A stretch of 64,000 nt of DNA, from positions 806,001-870,000 of the forward strand of contig CAVZCQ010000004.1 of the NCBI GenBank assembly GCA_963773835.1. The letters run 5' to 3'. Below, piece after piece: positions 28,710-36,375 of the stretch. Source of the DNA: JOPF136 sp963773835 (GTDB lineage: Bacteria > Acidobacteriota > Terriglobia > Acidiferrales > UBA7541). The notes under the pieces were generated by a model, which worked only from the letters and a program-made list of their open reading frames with translations, was not told where the DNA came from and did no database searches. The position numbers were made by a program, and so were the translations under genes. How positions within the stretch are numbered: position 1 is the stretch's first letter; the number at the start of each line of letters is the position of its first letter.

Positions 28710-28737
28710 TTGGCGCACCGGGAACCCGGCGTACACT
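28710..28737 (+). promoter_or_regulatory. possible sigma70-type promoter for the DUF6599 gene
   Basis: TTGGCG at 28710-28715 and TACACT at 28732-28737 with 16-base spacing, 18 bases before the likely start codon at 28756. Confidence 0.42.
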
Positions 28738-28755
28738 GTGAGTGTCCATATGCAC

Positions 28756-29967
28756 ATGCGGCACTCAAAGGCTTTAGCGCTCCTGCTCCTGGGCGCGCTG
28801 CTGGTTCCGGTCTGCTCCGCGGCGGCCGACCGGCCGCCTATCCTGCCGAAGACGTTTGGCGCCTGGAACCTCGTCGCACCGCGCGAAGTGTCAGGAGCCG
28901 CGCTCGCCGGCATGCTGGGCGAGGACTTCGCCATTCTGGTCGAATCCGGCCTGGTGAGCGCGGAAACGGGCACCTATTCGCGCAGCGGGGCTGCAGGCGC
29001 GGCCGCGATGGAAGTCCGTCTCTTCCGGTTTCGGGATTCCGCGGGAGCCTACGCCGCCTACACCTTCCTGCGCACTGCGGACCTGTCCAGTTCCGATCTG
29101 ACCGAAAAATCCGCCGTCGGCCACAATCGCGTCCTTGCCGTCGTGGGCAGCCTGCTGCTGGACCTCTCCGCGCCCGGCGCCGCTTCGCTTTCGGATTTGA
29201 AGACTCTGGTGACGCTGCTGCAGGGCGAGACCTCGCACGGTGTGTACCCAACGCTGTGGCAGTACCTGCCGGGGCAGGGCTTCCAGCGCACCTCGGACCG
29301 TTACGTTCTCGGCCCGGCCGCGCTGGCCAAAGTGTTTCCGTTTGCCTCCGGCGATTGGCTGGGTTTCTCGAAGGGCGTAGAAGCCGAATCGGCTCGCTAT
29401 CAATTGGGCCGCGATTCGCTCACCCTTCTGCTCGCGATTTACCCCACGCCGCAGCTCGCCCGCCAGGAATTGCAGGATCTGGAAACGCGCTTCGGCGTGA
29501 AGCATGCCGTCGCCGCGCCCGGGGAAACTCCCGCAGCCGCAACCACGCCGACTCCGCTCGTCTATGCCGAGCGCAGAGGACTGATGGTCATGATGGTCGC
29601 CGGGGCCCGCGACGCGCGCGTGGCGCGCACGCTCGTGGATCGCGTCGATTACGAAACTGCGGTCACCTGGAACGAACCGAGTTGGGAAGCCACAGAGCCG
29701 CCTTTCCTGGTGATGATCGTCAACGTACTGATTGCTACGTGCCTTCTCCTGCTCTACGCCTTCATCGCTGGTCTCGTGTTTGCCGGCGCGCGGCTGGTGA
29801 TCAAGAGGTTTGCACCTGGGAAGATTTTTGACCGCGACGACGAGGTGGAGCTGATTGAGCTCGGTTTGGGCAGTAAGCCTATACAAGCAAAGGACTTCCT
29901 GTCGCTCCGGCCTTCCGAGGAGGCTACGCCCGCTCCCACTGGGGGAAGGCTCACTAGCCAGGATTAA
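28756..29967 (+). CDS. exported/membrane protein, DUF6599-like
   Basis: 403 residues with a signal peptide (MRHSKALALLLLGALLVPVCSAAA) and one transmembrane helix near residue 315 (FLVMIVNVLIATCLLLLYAF), leaving a short cytosolic tail. The outer part has two similar halves (EVRLFRFRDSAGAYAAYTFL and LTLLLAIYPTPQLARQELQ), as in the acidobacterial DUF6599 family, of unknown function. ATG 28750 is an alternative start two codons upstream. The gene has its own promoter and follows the cell-wall hydrolase operon. Confidence 0.75.
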   Translation: MRHSKALALLLLGALLVPVCSAAADRPPILPKTFGAWNLVAPREVSGAALAGMLGEDFAILVESGLVSAETGTYSRSGAAGAAAMEVRLFRFRDSAGAYAAYTFLRTADLSSSDLTEKSAVGHNRVLAVVGSLLLDLSAPGAASLSDLKTLVTLLQGETSHGVYPTLWQYLPGQGFQRTSDRYVLGPAALAKVFPFASGDWLGFSKGVEAESARYQLGRDSLTLLLAIYPTPQLARQELQDLETRFGVKHAVAAPGETPAAATTPTPLVYAERRGLMVMMVAGARDARVARTLVDRVDYETAVTWNEPSWEATEPPFLVMIVNVLIATCLLLLYAFIAGLVFAGARLVIKRFAPGKIFDRDDEVELIELGLGSKPIQAKDFLSLRPSEEATPAPTGGRLTSQD

Positions 29968-30023
29968 AGGAAACCGTTGATTATAAACTACTTAAAGTTG
30001 CCTGTTTTCCGCAGATTTGCCTC

Positions 30024-30052
30024 TTGACTTAAACCCCTGCGTCTCCTACACT
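30024..30052 (+). promoter_or_regulatory. sigma70-type promoter of a candidate small RNA
   Basis: TTGACT at 30024-30029 and TACACT at 30047-30052 with 17-base spacing; predicted transcript start about 30059. Confidence 0.65.
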
Positions 30053-30058
30053 TCCGCC

Positions 30059-30143
30059 CGAGGAAAAAGTTCTGGGCCTCCGCGCATTGGCTCCAGGACC
30101 GGTTTCCCCTCTGAAGGCCCGTCCCGCCCGGGACGGGCCTTTT
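30059..30143 (+). ncRNA. candidate small RNA of about 85 nt, family unknown
   Basis: A transcript from the promoter at 30024-30052 would contain a 5' hairpin (CTGG+GCC, 30072-30078, pairing with GGC and CCAG, 30089-30096, one bulged T), a single-stranded C/T-rich linker, and end at the intrinsic terminator 30114-30143. No open frame with a ribosome site lies inside. It does not look like 6S, tmRNA, SRP RNA or a riboswitch I know. It could also be an attenuated leader, but the next gene begins 260 bases beyond the terminator. Confidence 0.5.
30114..30143 (+). terminator. intrinsic terminator
   Basis: Perfect 12-bp stem AAGGCCCGTCCC / GGGACGGGCCTT around the loop GCCC, followed by TT. Very stable GC-rich hairpin. 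It ends the candidate small RNA and any read-through from the DUF6599 gene. Confidence 0.85.
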
Positions 30144-30404
30144 ACTTGCTCCCCGCACGTTGCGTGCCGCAACAATTCGACCATCACTTCAACTTCCTCG
30201 CGCGCTTTCCGCACGTTGCAGTATCGCGCTACCTCAATTTTCGATCGCGCTGCAATCCATTCTTCCTTCTCGCGCCCGCACTTCACTCTCGCCCTCTGCT
30301 CGCGGTGCCGATGATTCTTTCGTGAGAGAATCCCGCCGACATTTCGCGCGCACGCTACGCGCCGATCTGTGCGCGCGTGGCGCTTGAAGGGAGCACAGCT
30401 CGCC

Positions 30405-31580
30405 ATGGCGTTCGATTATGCAGTTCTCGGCGCGGGCAGGCAGGGCACCGCCGCAGCCTACGACCTGGCGCGTCATGGCGACGCCAACCAGGTGGTCCTT
30501 GCCGATCTGGACCTCTCCCAGTCGCAACGCGCCGCCGGACGGGTGAATGATCTCCTCGGCGAAGATCTCGCCTCCGCCGCCGCTCTCGATGTGCGCGATG
30601 AAGCTGCCGTGGCCCGCCTGCTTCACGGCATCTCTGCCTGCGTCAGTGCCGTTCCCTACCACTTCAATTTGGGAATAGCGCGCGCCGCCATCGCCTCAGG
30701 GGCCTCTCTCACCGATCTGGGGGGAAAGACCTCCATCGTCTTCGAAGAGCTGGCGCTCGACGAGCAGGCGCGTAGTGCGGGCGTCTCTCTGGTCCCCGAT
30801 TGCGGCATGGTTCCCGGCCTCGGTACCTCGATGTGCCTCGCGGCCATGGAAATGGTGGAGCGTCCCCGCGATGTATTCCTTTGGGACGGCGGCCTTCCCC
30901 AACAGCCGCAGCCGCCCTGGAACTACATCCTCACGTTCCACTTCGAAGGGCTGATCAACGAATACTCCGGCACCACCGAATTCCTTCGCGAGGGCAAACT
31001 CGTGGAAGTGCCCTGTTTCGAGGAGCTGGAACAGGTCGAATTCCCCGCTCCTATTGGCACACTCGAGGCTTTCACTACCGCCGGCGGTACCTCCTCAGCC
31101 CCCCGCACGTTCTTCGGCCGCCTGCGCACCTACCAGAACAAGACCCTGCGGTATCCAGGCCATTGCGCACAGTGGAAGGCATTGCGCGACGCCGGCCTGT
31201 TCGGCGAGCACGCCATCGAGACCGGCGACGGCATGCGCGCCCGCCCGCGCGACCTGCTCCGCGAACTCCTCGACCCGCAACTCCGCCCGCGTCCCGGCGA
31301 AAAAGACGTCTGCATCCTGCGCGCAAGAGCGGTGGGCGAATCCGGCGGCCGCGAGACGGCGGCCGTCGTGGATCTATTCGACTATTACGACCAGGCCACC
31401 GGGTTCACCGCCATGGAGCGCACCACCGGATGGCACGCTTCCATCATGGCCATCCTCGCGGCGCGCGGCGAAATCGCCAAAGGAGCGGTTCCCGTCGAGC
31501 GCGCCGTTTCCGGGAAGCGCGTGCTGGAGGAGTGCCGGGCCCGCGGAATGAAAATTCAGCACACCATCCAGCCCGCCTAG
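30405..31580 (+). CDS. saccharopine dehydrogenase-like NAD(P)-dependent oxidoreductase
   Basis: 391 residues. An N-terminal Rossmann fold starts AVLGAGRQGTAAAYDLAR; AVPYHFNLGIARAAI and SLVPDCGMVPGLGTSM are typical of the saccharopine dehydrogenase/lysine-ketoglutarate reductase group, and the C-terminal half has the SDH C-domain. Family members act on saccharopine, carboxynorspermidine or related amino-acid adducts; the substrate here is not clear. ATG 30405 has GAAGGGA upstream. It lies before nfnAB on the same strand, but a CRP/FNR-type site between suggests separate control. Confidence 0.82.
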   Translation: MAFDYAVLGAGRQGTAAAYDLARHGDANQVVLADLDLSQSQRAAGRVNDLLGEDLASAAALDVRDEAAVARLLHGISACVSAVPYHFNLGIARAAIASGASLTDLGGKTSIVFEELALDEQARSAGVSLVPDCGMVPGLGTSMCLAAMEMVERPRDVFLWDGGLPQQPQPPWNYILTFHFEGLINEYSGTTEFLREGKLVEVPCFEELEQVEFPAPIGTLEAFTTAGGTSSAPRTFFGRLRTYQNKTLRYPGHCAQWKALRDAGLFGEHAIETGDGMRARPRDLLRELLDPQLRPRPGEKDVCILRARAVGESGGRETAAVVDLFDYYDQATGFTAMERTTGWHASIMAILAARGEIAKGAVPVERAVSGKRVLEECRARGMKIQHTIQPA

Positions 31581-31652
31581 CCGAACCACCCCCGGAATCG
31601 CAGGAGCCCCCATGTTCGCTGCGCTCGGCTGTGACGCCCGCGACGCAAAAAT

Positions 31653-31666
31653 GTGACGCGTGTCAC
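31653..31666. promoter_or_regulatory. CRP/FNR-type palindrome upstream of nfnA
   Basis: GTGA-CGCGTG-TCAC, a perfect GTGA-N6-TCAC site, centred 61.5 bases before the GTG start of nfnA at 31721. Two further sites of the same form occur at 34667 and 34760. Confidence 0.6.
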
Positions 31667-31720
31667 GGCCCAAACCCGCCCCACAGGCCAAACTCATCTC
31701 GTAAGACATTGGAGACTCAT

Positions 31721-32605
31721 GTGTTCCCTATCCTTCAAGCCGGTTTCATTGCCCCCGGCATACGCCGCATTCTGATCGAAGCTCCCCGGATCGCCCGCAA
31801 GCAGCAGCCGGGCCAATTCGTCATCCTTCGGATCTACGAGCACGGGGAACGCATCCCGATCACGATCGAGAGTTCCGACCCCGCCGCGGGGACCATCAGC
31901 ATCGTCGTCCAGTCGGTGGGAAAGACCACGCGGCTGCTGAATTTGCTCGAGGCCGGCGACGCCATTCTGGATGTGGTTGGACCACTGGGCAAACCATCCG
32001 AGATCGCGCAGTTCGGCACGGTCGCTGTCGTCGGCGGAGGCGTCGGCGCAGCCATGGCCTATCCCACCGCCGCGGCGCTGAAGCGTGCCGGCAACCGCGT
32101 CATCTCCATCGTCGGCGCGCGCACGCGCGAACTCGTCATCCTGGAGCGCGAGCTGCGCGAGGTCAGCGATGCGCTCCACGTCACCACCGACGACGGCAGC
32201 TACGGCGAACGCGGTCTGGTCATCGACACGCTCCGCCGGCTGCTCGAACGGGGCACGCACCTCGATCTGGTGCTGGCCGTCGGGCCCATCCCGATGATGA
32301 AAGCGGTGGCGGATCTGACCCGCGCCCCGCGCATCCGCACTGTAGTCAGCCTGAACCCCATCATGATTGACGGCACGGGAATGTGCGGCGGCTGCCGTGT
32401 GCTGGTGGACGGCCGCAGCCAGTTCGCCTGCGTGGACGGCCCCGAATTCGACGCCCACCAGGTCAATTTCGACGTCCTCGTTCAGCGCAATTCCATGTAT
32501 CGCGGTGCCGAGCGGGAGGCCCTGGCGGAATTCGAGCGCGATCCGGAGGCGCAAATCGAGAGTGTGCGCGGCGAACCCTGCGTGATGGAGGGATGTCCGA
32601 AATGA
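31721..32605 (+). CDS. nfnA: ferredoxin-NADP reductase-type flavoprotein, NfnA/sulfide dehydrogenase beta-like subunit
   Basis: 294 residues of the ferredoxin-NADP reductase fold with a C-terminal [2Fe-2S] centre. GQFVILRI begins the FAD-binding barrel, VAVVGGGVGAAMAYP the nucleotide-binding part, and MCGGCRVLVDG...FACVDGP supplies iron-sulfur cysteines. In NfnAB the complex couples NADH and ferredoxin to NADP+ reduction by electron bifurcation; in some bacteria the same pair is called sulfide dehydrogenase. GTG 31721 is chosen because GGAG lies six bases upstream and the family sequence VFPILQAGF begins here. It overlaps nfnB by four bases. Confidence 0.87.
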   Translation: MFPILQAGFIAPGIRRILIEAPRIARKQQPGQFVILRIYEHGERIPITIESSDPAAGTISIVVQSVGKTTRLLNLLEAGDAILDVVGPLGKPSEIAQFGTVAVVGGGVGAAMAYPTAAALKRAGNRVISIVGARTRELVILERELREVSDALHVTTDDGSYGERGLVIDTLRRLLERGTHLDLVLAVGPIPMMKAVADLTRAPRIRTVVSLNPIMIDGTGMCGGCRVLVDGRSQFACVDGPEFDAHQVNFDVLVQRNSMYRGAEREALAEFERDPEAQIESVRGEPCVMEGCPK

Positions 32606-34050
32606 AGAGCGCCGTGACCGAATCCGCGAATCCGTTTACGCTCAAGGAGCGCGTCAAGCTCCCCCGCCAGCATATGCCCGAGCAGCCCGCCCTCGAGCGG
32701 ATTCTCAATTTCGACGAGGTCAACCTCGGCTATTCCGCCGAGCTGGCGCAGCAGGAAGCCCGGCGCTGCCTGGAATGCGCCAAACCGACCTGCATGGACA
32801 ACTGTCCGGTGGGCGTCAAGGTGCGCGAATTCGTCCAGCGCATCGTGGCTGGTGATTTTTCTGGCGCCGCGGCCGTCATCCGCGAAGACAACGTGCTCCC
32901 CGGCATTACCGGCCGGGTATGCCCGCAGGAAGACCATTGCGAGGCTGCCTGCAAGCTGCACAAAAAGGGCGAATCGCTGGGCATCGGCTATCTCGAGAGG
33001 TTCGTGGCCGACTACGAGCAGCGCATGGGCATCCGCCACGTTCCCACCGTCGCGGGCACGGGGAAGTCAGTCGCCATCGTGGGTAGCGGCCCCGCGGGAT
33101 TGAGCGCGGCAGGCGATTTAGTTCAGAGAGGCCACCGCGTGCGCGTGTTCGAGGCCCTCCACGAACTGGGCGGCGTCCTCGCTTACGGCATCCCTGAATT
33201 CCGCATGCCGAAGCACATCATCCACCAGCAGCTCGATACCATGCGCGACATGGGCGTCGAGTTTGAAACCGACGTCGTCGTCGGCCGCACCGTCACCATT
33301 GACGAGCTGATGCAGGAAGAAGCCTACGACGCCGTCTTTGTCGCCACCGGCGCCGGCGCTCCACTGTTCCTGGGCATTCCCGGCGAACACCTGAACGGCG
33401 TCTATTCCGCCAACGAATTCCTTACCCGCATCAACCTGATGCACGCCAATGAATTTCCCGCCTACGACCAGCCCATGGTGGACCTGCGCGGGAAAGAAGT
33501 AGCCGTAATCGGCGGCGGCAATACCGCGCTGGACGCCATCCGCTCCTCGCTGCGCCTGGGCGCGCGTAAAGCGTCCATCCTCTATCGCCGCAGCGAAGCG
33601 GAAATGCCCGCGCGCGCCGAGGAGGTGAAGCATGCCCGCCAGGAAGGCGTGGAGTTCCACTTCCTGACCGGCCCCGTCGAGTTTCTCCCCGGCTCCCCGG
33701 GATGGCTCGGCAGCGTGCGTTGCCTCCGCATGGAGCTGGGCGAGCCGGACGCGTCAGGACGCCGGCGCCCGGAACCCATCGCCGGCTCGGAATTCGAAGT
33801 GCCCCTCTCGGTCGCCGTCATTGCCGTGGGAACCAGCGCGAATCCCGTCGTCCAGAGCACCACGCCCGGCCTGAACACAAACCGGAAAGGCTACATCCAA
33901 GCCGATCCCGTGTCGCAACGCACCTCGCGAACGGGCGTCTTCGCCGGCGGCGACATCGTCACCGGAAGCGCTACGGTAATCCTGGCCATGGGCGCAGGCC
34001 GTCGCGCAGCGAAATCTATTCACGAATACCTGACAACCGGAAATTGGTAG
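32602..34050 (+). CDS. nfnB: NfnB / glutamate synthase small subunit-like FAD protein
   Basis: 482 residues. N-terminal cysteine motifs for two [4Fe-4S] clusters (CLECAKPTCMDNCP and RVCPQEDHCEAACK), then an FAD site VAIVGSGPAGLSAAGDLVQRG and an NADP site VAVIGGGNTALDAIRSSLRLGA. This layout is shared by NfnB and the glutamate synthase small subunit GltD; pairing with nfnA and lack of a large gltB subunit nearby favours NfnB. ATG 32602 forms an ATGA overlap with the nfnA stop and has GGAGG about ten bases upstream; an in-frame ATG at 32593 is possible. Confidence 0.9.
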   Translation: MKSAVTESANPFTLKERVKLPRQHMPEQPALERILNFDEVNLGYSAELAQQEARRCLECAKPTCMDNCPVGVKVREFVQRIVAGDFSGAAAVIREDNVLPGITGRVCPQEDHCEAACKLHKKGESLGIGYLERFVADYEQRMGIRHVPTVAGTGKSVAIVGSGPAGLSAAGDLVQRGHRVRVFEALHELGGVLAYGIPEFRMPKHIIHQQLDTMRDMGVEFETDVVVGRTVTIDELMQEEAYDAVFVATGAGAPLFLGIPGEHLNGVYSANEFLTRINLMHANEFPAYDQPMVDLRGKEVAVIGGGNTALDAIRSSLRLGARKASILYRRSEAEMPARAEEVKHARQEGVEFHFLTGPVEFLPGSPGWLGSVRCLRMELGEPDASGRRRPEPIAGSEFEVPLSVAVIAVGTSANPVVQSTTPGLNTNRKGYIQADPVSQRTSRTGVFAGGDIVTGSATVILAMGAGRRAAKSIHEYLTTGNW

Positions 34051-34172
34051 GGGTGCTTTCGCCCGGTGAGTGCCCTGGAGGATGCGCCTGATTCTGAAGG
34101 GCCGCGTCGCGCGACCCCCCAGCCTCGCGCCTAGACTACTCCACAGAGCGTTGAAGGAAGGTTACGGGGCTT

Positions 34173-34610
34173 TCAGTGGTACACCAGGCGGCGTCCCTCG
34201 ACGCGCCAGAGCATCTCTTCCTCGTAGGAAACGTGTTCGCGAATCTGCTCCAGCAGCTCCTCGCCCGATGGGCAGAGTTCCGTCACCGTGTCCGCCGTCG
34301 CATAGGCCAGTTCGCGTAAGAGTCCGGCCACCTGCCGCGAGATCGCGGCGTGCTGCGCGCGGAGCCGGCCGTACTGCTCCATATCGAGATAATGATGGAA
34401 GTCCGACTCCAGGATGCCGTCCTCCGACCCGCAATGCTGGCGCATCCCCAGCAGTCCCTCACGGGCCTCGCGCAGCTCCGCCAGGCCCTTTTGGCGCGCG
34501 GCGAAGTCATCTTTCGACGCCAGCGCCAGCGCTCCGGCGATTTTGTCCACGAGCCGGAGCATTTCCAGATGCTCCCTCTGGATGTATTCGACCGTGTCGC
34601 TATAGGGCAT
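34173..34610 (-). CDS. hemerythrin-like protein
   Basis: 145 residues, a four-helix bundle with hemerythrin-type iron ligands: H14 in QREHLEM, the His in MRQHCGSED with the following Glu, HH in DFHHYLD, and late H and E in IREHVSYEEEM. Such domains bind O2 or nitric oxide, or sense iron and redox state. A good ribosome site AAAGGAG lies just upstream of ATG 34610. A CRP/FNR-type site is centred about 63 bases upstream of the start, at a position fitting activation. It is divergent from gdhA. Confidence 0.83.
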   Translation of the reverse strand: MPYSDTVEYIQREHLEMLRLVDKIAGALALASKDDFAARQKGLAELREAREGLLGMRQHCGSEDGILESDFHHYLDMEQYGRLRAQHAAISRQVAGLLRELAYATADTVTELCPSGEELLEQIREHVSYEEEMLWRVEGRRLVYH

Positions 34611-34666
34611 GGCGCGCTCCTTTTGACTCTCTTTCGCGAAATTCGCACGGTAACGCTTCCGTCGCG

Positions 34667-34680
34667 GTGACGTGCATCAC
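34667..34680. promoter_or_regulatory. CRP/FNR-type palindrome upstream of the hemerythrin gene
   Basis: GTGA-CGTGCA-TCAC, a perfect GTGA-N6-TCAC site in the divergent hemerythrin-gdhA gap. Confidence 0.6.
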
Positions 34681-34759
34681 GCGGGCATGTGAGGCAGAAT
34701 GGAAGCGTCGCTGGGCAGTTGCCGCGGCGTCCGGTGTGTGCCCAATGCCGGTGCAGGAT

Positions 34760-34802
34760 GTGACGGCAATCACTGCCCGTCGCGCCTCTGGAGCCGTCTA
34801 AT
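34760..34802 (+). promoter_or_regulatory. CRP/FNR-type site with -10 box upstream of gdhA
   Basis: GTGA-CGGCAA-TCAC at 34760-34773 is followed by TCTAAT at 34797-34802. A start near 34809 would put the site centre at about -42, the class II activator position. The gdhA start codon is at 34896. Confidence 0.6.
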
Positions 34803-34895
34803 GCGTTTGGGTAATGAATGGATTTGCCTAGGGTTTCTCGTGGTTTTCTCTCCCCGATTCCGAATGGATTTCACAAAACACTGGAGGACATTCCC

Positions 34896-36296
34896 ATGAG
34901 CTCAGGAGTCACTGCACCCCCGGGTGTGCGCACGCCGGGGGACTATCTGGAAGAAGTGATGTTGTCGGTGAAAGCGAAAAATCCCGCCGAGCCCGAATTC
35001 CATCAGGCCGTGCAGGAGGTGTTCGATTCGCTGCGGCTGGTGATGGCCAAGCGTCCCGAATACCGCGCCGCAAAGATTCTCGAGCGGATCGTGGAACCCG
35101 AGCGGGTCATCATGTTCCGCGTGCCGTGGTTCGACGACCAAGGCGAGATGCAGGTCAACCGCGGCTTCCGCATCGAGATGAACAGCGCCATCGGCCCTTA
35201 CAAGGGCGGGTTGCGATTCCATCCTTCCGTCAATCTCGGAATCCTGAAGTTCCTGGCCTTCGAGCAGGTGTTCAAGAACTCGCTCACCACGCTGCCGATG
35301 GGCGGCGGCAAGGGCGGCTCGGACTTCGACCCCAAGGGCAAGAGCGATAACGAGGTGATGCGCTTTTGCCAGAGCTTCATGACCGAACTCTGGCGCCACA
35401 TCGGGCCTAACACGGACGTCCCCGCGGGCGACATCGGAGTGGGCGGCCGCGAAATCGGCTACCTCTTCGGCCAGTACAAGCGCCTGGCCAACGAATTCAC
35501 CGGCGTGCTCACCGGCAAGGGCCTCAACTGGGGCGGCTCGCTTATCCGTCCGGAAGCCACCGGATACGGCTGCGTCTATTTTGCCAATGAAATGCTGAAG
35601 ACGCGCAAGGAGTCGCTGGAAGGAAAACTCTGCCTCGTCTCCGGCAGCGGCAACGTCTCCCAGTACACCGTCGAGAAGCTGCTCGATTTCGGGGCCAAGC
35701 CCATCGCCCTCTCCGACTCCAATGGCGTGATCGTGGACCCGGAAGGCATCAACCGCGACAAGCTCGCCTGGGTCATCCAGCTCAAGAACATTCGCCGCGG
35801 CCGCATCCAGGAATATACCAAGCAGTTTCCGAAGGCCCTGTTCATGGCCGCCGACGGCAAGCTGGACCACAATCAGCTCTGGAACGTCAAGGCCGATTGC
35901 GCCTTCCCCAGCGCCACCCAGAACGAAATCAACGCCAAGGACGCCGCGAACCTCATCAAGAACGGAGCCAAGCTGGTGGCCGAAGGCGCCAACATGCCCT
36001 GCACGCTCCCGGCGACCAAGCTGTTCCTCGAGGCCGGCATCCTGTACGGGCCGGCCAAGGCCGCCAACGCCGGCGGCGTCGCCACTTCCGGCCTGGAAAT
36101 GGCCCAGAACAGCATGCGCATGAACTGGACCCGCGAGGAAGTGGACGAGCGCCTGCACAAAATCATGATCGCCGTGCACAAGAATTGCTTCGAGACCGCC
36201 GCCGAATACGGCACTCCCGGCAATCTGGTGAACGGGGCCAACATCGGCGGCTTCCTGAAGGTTGCCGACGCCATGCTGGACCAGGGGCTGGTCTGA
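34896..36296 (+). CDS. gdhA: NADP-type glutamate dehydrogenase
   Basis: 466 residues, hexameric GdhA type. It interconverts 2-oxoglutarate plus ammonia and glutamate. The catalytic-site stretch PMGGGKGGSDFDP, the substrate lysine region IGPYKGGLRFHPSVN, and the dinucleotide motif VSGSGNVSQYTVEKL (alanine-free GSGNV, as in NADP enzymes) are present. ATG 34896 has TGGAGGA upstream; the frame is open further but without family sequence. A strong terminator follows. A CRP/FNR-type site with a -10 box precedes it, so control by oxygen, NO or cAMP-type signals is plausible. Confidence 0.95.
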   Translation: MSSGVTAPPGVRTPGDYLEEVMLSVKAKNPAEPEFHQAVQEVFDSLRLVMAKRPEYRAAKILERIVEPERVIMFRVPWFDDQGEMQVNRGFRIEMNSAIGPYKGGLRFHPSVNLGILKFLAFEQVFKNSLTTLPMGGGKGGSDFDPKGKSDNEVMRFCQSFMTELWRHIGPNTDVPAGDIGVGGREIGYLFGQYKRLANEFTGVLTGKGLNWGGSLIRPEATGYGCVYFANEMLKTRKESLEGKLCLVSGSGNVSQYTVEKLLDFGAKPIALSDSNGVIVDPEGINRDKLAWVIQLKNIRRGRIQEYTKQFPKALFMAADGKLDHNQLWNVKADCAFPSATQNEINAKDAANLIKNGAKLVAEGANMPCTLPATKLFLEAGILYGPAKAANAGGVATSGLEMAQNSMRMNWTREEVDERLHKIMIAVHKNCFETAAEYGTPGNLVNGANIGGFLKVADAMLDQGLV

Positions 36297-36322
36297 AACT
36301 GCGGCACAACGCCGCGCACATC

Positions 36323-36355
36323 GCGGGGTGGACTCGCTCCACCCCGCCTTTTTTT
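36323..36355 (+). terminator. intrinsic terminator after gdhA
   Basis: Perfect 10-bp stem GCGGGGTGGA (36323-36332) / TCCACCCCGC (36338-36347) with loop CTCGC, followed by a run of seven T. Confidence 0.92.
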
Positions 36356-36375
36356 CCGCCCCAGGGGATCGCGCC

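Larger units (their letters stand above)
29968..30404. other. 437-bp intergenic region with a self-contained transcription unit
   Basis: No protein gene is supported here. The left third holds a strong promoter, a hairpin and an intrinsic terminator (listed separately). The stretch 30144-30404 holds only low-complexity C/T-rich sequence and the ribosome site (GAAGGGA near 30386) of the next gene. Confidence 0.6.

Noticed and set aside
30059..30143. Candidate SRP RNA or 6S RNA
   Set aside because: Lacks the conserved SRP apical loop and is far shorter than 6S RNA; kept as an unknown small RNA.
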